From Brenneria sp. hezel4-2-4 (GTDB lineage: Bacteria > Pseudomonadota > Gammaproteobacteria > Enterobacterales > Enterobacteriaceae), in assembly GCF_013155275.1 (NCBI RefSeq), contig NZ_JABJXS010000015.1, positions 21,309-85,308 on the forward strand: DNA of 64,000 bases, in the 5' to 3' direction. Below are positions 59,268 to 64,000 of this stretch, piece after piece (positions within the stretch are counted from its first letter, which is position 1; each line of letters begins with the position of its first letter). The translations under genes were made by a program, and so were the position numbers. The notes below the pieces were generated by a model. That model made no database searches. It was not told the origin of the DNA and saw nothing but the letters and a program-made list of their open reading frames with translations.

Positions 59268-62200
59268 TCAGCTCTGAGTTTGCTCTGGCTTGCTGATTAA
59301 ACTTTCAAGCGACGGTAACGCGCCGCTGTAGTGCTCAAGCGTAATGGATACCGCCACCGTGCCGCCGCCAGCGCCGGTGAAGTTCCCTTCGGGACTGACT
59401 TCGATCGTCGGCGAACCATCGCTATCGGTAATGCGAATATAGCGACTGATATCGGTTCCCTCTTCCAGTTCGCCGACCAGATCGCTTAAATCGATCCTGT
59501 CGCCTTCGCTGGCATTGAAGTCCTTGATAACATCATGCCCCACCTCACCGGCCTGCCACTTGAAGGTATCTGCCCCGGCGCCGCCGATCAATACATCATT
59601 GCCCGCCCCGCCGATCAACAGATCATCTCCGCTGCCGCCATACAGCAGATCGTTGCCGCTTCCGCCATTCAGGGTATCGTTGCCGCCTTGCCCGAAGAGG
59701 ATGTCATTGCCCACGCCGCCGTTAAGAATATCATTACCGTCACTTGCGGAAGAAATATCAAACTCGCTGCTGTGCGCGGTAATGTAACCGTGCATCTCTT
59801 TCGCGGTCGGCAGCGTATCCTGTAGCCCCATCCGCCCGGCAATATAGTTTTGCAACGCAGAGAGGCCGTTGCCTTCAATGTTATCAAACGTCACCACATC
59901 GCCGAACAGGATATCGTTACCTAAGCCGCCGTTGAGTTCGTCATTGCCGGCATGCATCGGCTCATTACTGCCCAGGATCGCCTCATTCAACTGACTGGGA
60001 TCGATATGATCCTGCACGTGACCGTCAGTGTCATAGTGTTGCAGGCTGCTGGCATTCAGATCGTCGCCAATACCGATAGCGTCAACGTTGGACAGTTTTT
60101 TCAACTGCGCAAACGCTTCTGTCGCTTGTGCATTGCTGGCGTCGAGATTACCTGAATTATCCACCCAATAGCGACCGTTCCAGTAGGAACTATTGTTGCC
60201 TGCGCCACCGAGGGTAGAGATTTCGTAGGTGCCGTCCCCCTGGGCATGAACTTGTCCAATGACGGAACCGCTACTGTTATGACCGCTATAACGATAGACG
60301 TTTCCTTGTTCATCAATGACTTCACGAGACCTACTGTATACAGTCATAGAATAAGCTTCGCCGGGCTGATAGTTGATATCGTCAATATTCAGATATTGAT
60401 TTTTCGATCCAACCTGAACTTCATTGGTTTCGCCGGTCTGATAAAAGGTCGGCTCGCCGTCGGTAATAAAATAGGTCAGGTTATTGCCGACATTGCTTGT
60501 CACCTGATCGCTTAAAAACCAGTTAGCGGTGGTTTTGAACACATCCTCGTAGTTGGTGCCGCCGCCGTTAGCCAAACCGCCGACCATCGAATTCAGCACA
60601 TCGGTCAGACTTTGCAACGCGTCAGGATCGCTCAGATTAACGGAAACCGTTTTACCGACCTGAGTGTCAAAATCGGCCAGGAAGACGTTGACCGTGCCTG
60701 AGTTGGCGCCGTTGGCGCTTTTTATCAGACTGTTAAACACATTAGTCAACGAGGCCTGCGTTTTTGCTATGTCGCTACTCGACATGCTGCCTGAAGAATC
60801 CACCATAAACGCAATGTTATAGTTCTGCCCTTCGACAAGCTGCAACCCAGAAACATCAGCGACCATCAAATCATGGCTGTGCGTGCCCGACATCGCATCA
60901 TCACCGGTCGAGCCGATACTTAAACCATACTGTTCGACCTCTTCCACGGAAGAGCCGGTCGCGGAATCATAATTGCCCGATTCGGTTGAGGTCGCCTGAG
61001 CAATTACATCAAACTTGCCGGCCGCGACCGGAACCCAGATGTTAAGGTCAGCGGTGAACGACTGCGCATTATCCGTATTCGGGATCAGGTACGTCCCTTC
61101 ACTCCCCACGGTATAAAGCACCGTATCGCCGGAGACAATCTGCGTGCCTTCCGGCAGCCCGGATAAAGTAATGCCGGATAGCGTTTCGCTGCCGTCGGTA
61201 TCCATCAACGCGGCGGAGACATTGATTGTGTGCTGCTGATAACCGCTTTGGACGGAAATCACCTCGACCGTGGTGGTATCGCCGCTATCCGCCAAAACGG
61301 TGGAGCCATCACCGTAGATAACGCCTTCCAACTGGTTGCCGCTGTTGATTAGCTGACTGTTGCCGTAAACGCTCACGCCATTGAACGTATTCACATTGCT
61401 CGCGGCATTGTTGTTGGTCGACGTGCTGACGCTGTAGGTGCTGGTATCGCCGTCTTGAATAAAAATATAGTCCGGCGACGTACCGCTCGCTTCCGATCCG
61501 TCATTGCCGCTGACCTGATTCAGGCCGCGCTGGGTGCCGTCCTGGACATATCCGGAACCGTTATGCACCACGTAGATATCGGTGTAGCTACTGCTGCCGC
61601 TGATATTCCCCTGGTTGTAATAGGCAATGACGCCGTTACCCACCACCGTGGGAACCGGATCTCCCTGCGTCAGCCAAATGCGGACGCCATCGCCGATAGC
61701 GACGATCTTGCCGTCCTGGATATCGAACCCGCCGTTCTCGCTGCCGCCGTTGACGGCGATCGTCTGCGGCACCACCGTGGTTTCGCCGCTGGCGATATTC
61801 AGGGTAACCACCGGCGCGTCGGCAACCGGGGTAATATTAATGCTCAACGATGCATCGCTACCGATATTTCCCACCGTATCGACCGGCTGGTATGAGAACT
61901 CACTTAACGAAGAGCCCGCGGCATTTGCCGCCGCCTCAAACCGTAAATCAAGATCTTGAGCCGTAAACGCCTGACCGACCGTTACCGCCTTCCAGCTACC
62001 GCCATCGTTAAAATAGAGCGTCCCGGTACTGGCCGGCGGCAGCGCCGAGATCACGATACCGGAGGTATCGGCTGATACGCCGAGATCGCTCCAGCCGATA
62101 TGCAGCGGCGTATCTTCCATGCCGGTTACCGCATCATCGAGAGCAACCGGCGGCGTAATATCCATTACCGCATCACTGCTGGCATGAGACTGATTGCCTG

Positions 62201-64000
62201 CCGGATCGGTTGCCGTGGCATCAACGGTGATCTTCCCCTCCGCCAGTGAACTGAGATCGCTTTGCGCCTGCCATGTGCCATCAACTACCGGCACATTGCT
62301 CAGCGTGACAGACCGGCCATTGACGTCGGTAAAGACCAAATCGACGGTCTTCTCGCTGCTGGTGCCGCTGACGACCGTATTGGCCAACTCATGCTGGCTG
62401 ATATAACCGTCATTGCCCGCGAAATGCGTAATATCAATATCCGGCGCTACCGTATCAACCGAGTAAGGACGACTGGCGTCCGCCGTGGCGGTATTGCCTG
62501 CCGCATCAGAGGTTGTCACCGTGGCATTAATCGCCGTATTGGCAGCTAATACGCTACCAGGAATATTGACACTCCAGGTGCTGCCATCGGCATTGACCGT
62601 GGTCTGGTAGGTCTCACTACCTACGGTGACGGTCACCGCATCACCGGCCTGGACATTATCGCCAACCTGACCCGTCACATTGATAGACTGGTTAGACTCG
62701 GCGGCATTCACCACATTATCGGCGGTGATGGTATCGATGGTAATCGACGCATCCGGCGCCACGGTATCAACGGTGTAACCGCGGCTGGCATCCGCCGTGG
62801 TAGTATTGCCCGCCGCGTCAGAGGTGGTTACCGTGGCATTAACTGAGGTATTTCCCGCCAGTACGCTGCCGGGAATATTGACACTCCAGGTCACGCCATC
62901 GGCATTAACGGTGGTCTGATAGGTCTCGCTACCCACCGTGACGGTCACTGCATCGCCCGCTTGCACCTGATCGCCAACCTGACCGGTCACATTGATGGTC
63001 TGGTTGGACTCAACGGCATTGACCACATTATCGGCGGTGATGGTATCAATACTGATCGAGGCATCCGGCGCCACGGTATCAACCGTGTAACCGCGGCTGG
63101 CATCCGCCGTGGTGGTATTGCCCGCGGCATCAGATGTAGTGACACTCGCCGTAACCGCCGTATTCCCTGCCAGTACGCTACCGGGAACACTCACGCTCCA
63201 GGTCACGCCATCGGCATTCACCGTGGTTTGGTAAGTCTCACTGCCCACCGTGACGGTCACCGCATCACCTGCCCGCACCTGATCGCCAACCTGACCGGTC
63301 ACGCTGATAGTCTGACCGGACTCGGCCGCATTCACCACATTATCGGCGGTGATGGTATCAACGGTAATCGACGCATCCGGTGCCACCGTATCAACGGTGT
63401 AACCGCGACTGGCATCCGCCGTAGCGATATTCCCCGCCGCATCCGCGGTGGTTACCGTGGCATTAACTGAGGTATTTCCCGCCAGCACACTACCGGGGAT
63501 ATCCACACTCCAGGTGCTGCCATCGGCATTGACCGTCGTCTGGTAAGTCTCACTCCCCACCGTGACGGTCACCACATCACCCGCCCGTACCTGATCGCCC
63601 ACTTGGCCGGTCACGCTGATGGTCTGGCCGGACTCGACGGCATTGACTACGTTATCGGCGGTGATGGTATCAATACTGATCGACACATCCGGGGCAATTA
63701 TGTCGACATCATAAGGACGGTTAGCCTCTGCCGTGGTGGTATTGCCCGCCGTATCTGCGGTGGTCACCGTGGCATTAACTGAGGTATTTCCCGCCAGCAC
63801 GCTGCCGGGCACATTCACACTCCAGGTTACGCCATCGGCATTCACCGTAGTCTGATAAGTCTCGCTACCGACGGTGACGGTCACCGCATCACCGGCCTGG
63901 ACATTATCGCCCACCTGACCGGTGACATTGATAGTCTGATTAGACTCGGCCGCATTCACCACATTATCGGCGGTGATGGTATCAATACTGATCGAGGCAT
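59268..64000 (-). CDS. Giant RTX adhesin, C-terminal part (runs off the window)
   Basis: Surface or secreted type I secretion substrate resembling LapA/Bap-type adhesins. About 1577 codons are present; the N terminus with any LapG cleavage site is outside. From N to C: five Ig-like repeats of 104 residues (about 64000-62430), a divergent Ig-like domain (about 62430-62160) and a cadherin-like DDAVTGMEDTPL domain. Next come a unique region and a von Willebrand A domain (about 60840-60050; MIDAS start DSSGSMS, later TYFITDGEP). Glycine-rich RTX calcium repeats of the GNDxLxGGxGND type follow (59960-59560), then a C-terminal secretion domain ending LESLISKPEQTQS. The lapG-lapD pair nearby suggests c-di-GMP-controlled release. 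Confidence 0.95.
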   Translation of the reverse strand, partial: ASISIDTITADNVVNAAESNQTINVTGQVGDNVQAGDAVTVTVGSETYQTTVNADGVTWSVNVPGSVLAGNTSVNATVTTADTAGNTTTAEANRPYDVDIIAPDVSISIDTITADNVVNAVESGQTISVTGQVGDQVRAGDVVTVTVGSETYQTTVNADGSTWSVDIPGSVLAGNTSVNATVTTADAAGNIATADASRGYTVDTVAPDASITVDTITADNVVNAAESGQTISVTGQVGDQVRAGDAVTVTVGSETYQTTVNADGVTWSVSVPGSVLAGNTAVTASVTTSDAAGNTTTADASRGYTVDTVAPDASISIDTITADNVVNAVESNQTINVTGQVGDQVQAGDAVTVTVGSETYQTTVNADGVTWSVNIPGSVLAGNTSVNATVTTSDAAGNTTTADASRGYTVDTVAPDASITIDTITADNVVNAAESNQSINVTGQVGDNVQAGDAVTVTVGSETYQTTVNADGSTWSVNIPGSVLAANTAINATVTTSDAAGNTATADASRPYSVDTVAPDIDITHFAGNDGYISQHELANTVVSGTSSEKTVDLVFTDVNGRSVTLSNVPVVDGTWQAQSDLSSLAEGKITVDATATDPAGNQSHASSDAVMDITPPVALDDAVTGMEDTPLHIGWSDLGVSADTSGIVISALPPASTGTLYFNDGGSWKAVTVGQAFTAQDLDLRFEAAANAAGSSLSEFSYQPVDTVGNIGSDASLSINITPVADAPVVTLNIASGETTVVPQTIAVNGGSENGGFDIQDGKIVAIGDGVRIWLTQGDPVPTVVGNGVIAYYNQGNISGSSSYTDIYVVHNGSGYVQDGTQRGLNQVSGNDGSEASGTSPDYIFIQDGDTSTYSVSTSTNNNAASNVNTFNGVSVYGNSQLINSGNQLEGVIYGDGSTVLADSGDTTTVEVISVQSGYQQHTINVSAALMDTDGSETLSGITLSGLPEGTQIVSGDTVLYTVGSEGTYLIPNTDNAQSFTADLNIWVPVAAGKFDVIAQATSTESGNYDSATGSSVEEVEQYGLSIGSTGDDAMSGTHSHDLMVADVSGLQLVEGQNYNIAFMVDSSGSMSSSDIAKTQASLTNVFNSLIKSANGANSGTVNVFLADFDTQVGKTVSVNLSDPDALQSLTDVLNSMVGGLANGGGTNYEDVFKTTANWFLSDQVTSNVGNNLTYFITDGEPTFYQTGETNEVQVGSKNQYLNIDDINYQPGEAYSMTVYSRSREVIDEQGNVYRYSGHNSSGSVIGQVHAQGDGTYEISTLGGAGNNSSYWNGRYWVDNSGNLDASNAQATEAFAQLKKLSNVDAIGIGDDLNASSLQHYDTDGHVQDHIDPSQLNEAILGSNEPMHAGNDELNGGLGNDILFGDVVTFDNIEGNGLSALQNYIAGRMGLQDTLPTAKEMHGYITAHSSEFDISSASDGNDILNGGVGNDILFGQGGNDTLNGGSGNDLLYGGSGDDLLIGGAGNDVLIGGAGADTFKWQAGEVGHDVIKDFNASEGDRIDLSDLVGELEEGTDISRYIRITDSDGSPTIEVSPEGNFTGAGGGTVAVSITLEHYSGALPSLESLISKPEQTQS
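62431..64000 (-). repeat. Tandem 312-bp coding repeats in the adhesin
   Basis: The anchor CCACATTATC recurs, with small changes, at 62711, 63023, 63335, 63647 and 63959, exactly 312 bases apart (104 codons). Each unit encodes a module containing TGQVGD, VTVTVGSETYQTTVNADG and PGSVLA. Copies differ mainly at DNVQ/DQVR/DQVQ, V/I and the TTADASRGYTVD tail. The array continues past the right edge. Confidence 0.95.

Noticed and set aside
62431..64000. Regular repeats that might suggest a CRISPR array
   Set aside because: The 312-bp period, lack of short identical repeats with unique spacers and an open reading frame throughout show coding repeats of an adhesin.

Overview
This window is chromosomal DNA from a Gram-negative enterobacterium, most likely a plant-associated, pectin-degrading member of the Pectobacteriaceae (Brenneria/Dickeya/Lonsdalea/Pectobacterium group). 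The backbone follows the E. coli guaA-to-pgpC order closely: guaA-guaB/xseA, yfgJ, der-bamB-yfgM-hisS-ispG-rodZ-pilW-rlmN-ndk, sseA, sseB, pepB-iscX-fdx-hscA-hscB-iscA-iscU-iscS-iscR-trmJ, suhB, hcaT, glyA, glnB-glrR-qseG-glrK-(glmY)-purL, mltF, tadA, pgpC. The pectin-side evidence is a pectin acetylesterase plus pectin methylesterase pair (paeY-pemA) with a KdgR-type operator upstream. The genus is an inference from gene content, not from a marker gene.

Accessory blocks sit between these backbone genes. (1) 4.7-6.1 kb: a protealysin-like M4 protease translationally coupled to a small gene that fits its inhibitor, emfourin. (2) 6.3-7.3 kb: an AEC-family permease. (3) 17.4-22.2 kb: an alpha-glucoside PTS operon (EIICB plus GH4 phospho-alpha-glucosidase) and an RpiR-type regulator, with sseA lying between operon and regulator. 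(4) 32.1-35.2 kb: an iron-complex ABC importer with its binding protein encoded convergently, each arm behind a Fur-like box. (5) 35.3-37.1 kb: a ZevAB-type zinc system with a near-consensus Zur box lying across the zevA start codon. (6) 40.1-43.1 kb: paeY-pemA where hmp lies in E. coli. (7) 55.1-64.0 kb: murQ, then a biofilm-adhesin module made of lapG protease, lapD c-di-GMP receptor, a small conserved gene and the C-terminal part of a giant RTX adhesin that runs off the right edge.

Several regulatory elements can be read directly. PurR boxes lie at guaB, glyA and purL. Two abutting type-1-like IscR boxes lie upstream of iscR. Fur and Zur boxes mark the metal loci and a KdgR box precedes paeY. 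The glrK-purL gap holds a complete glmY small-RNA control region: a sigma-54 promoter, an IHF match and three exact TGTC-N10-GACA GlrR sites. In a circuit known from E. coli, GlrK/GlrR activates glmY, whose RNA raises glucosamine-6-phosphate synthase.

The most unusual non-coding structure is a roughly 205-bp multi-hairpin element at 53.6-53.8 kb. It lies between mltF and its terminator and is flanked by an exact 19-bp direct repeat of the terminator stem. The most noteworthy protein systems are the protealysin/emfourin pair and the LapD/LapG/adhesin module, whose adhesin carries five 104-residue repeats of exactly 312 bp. Neither is new as a family.
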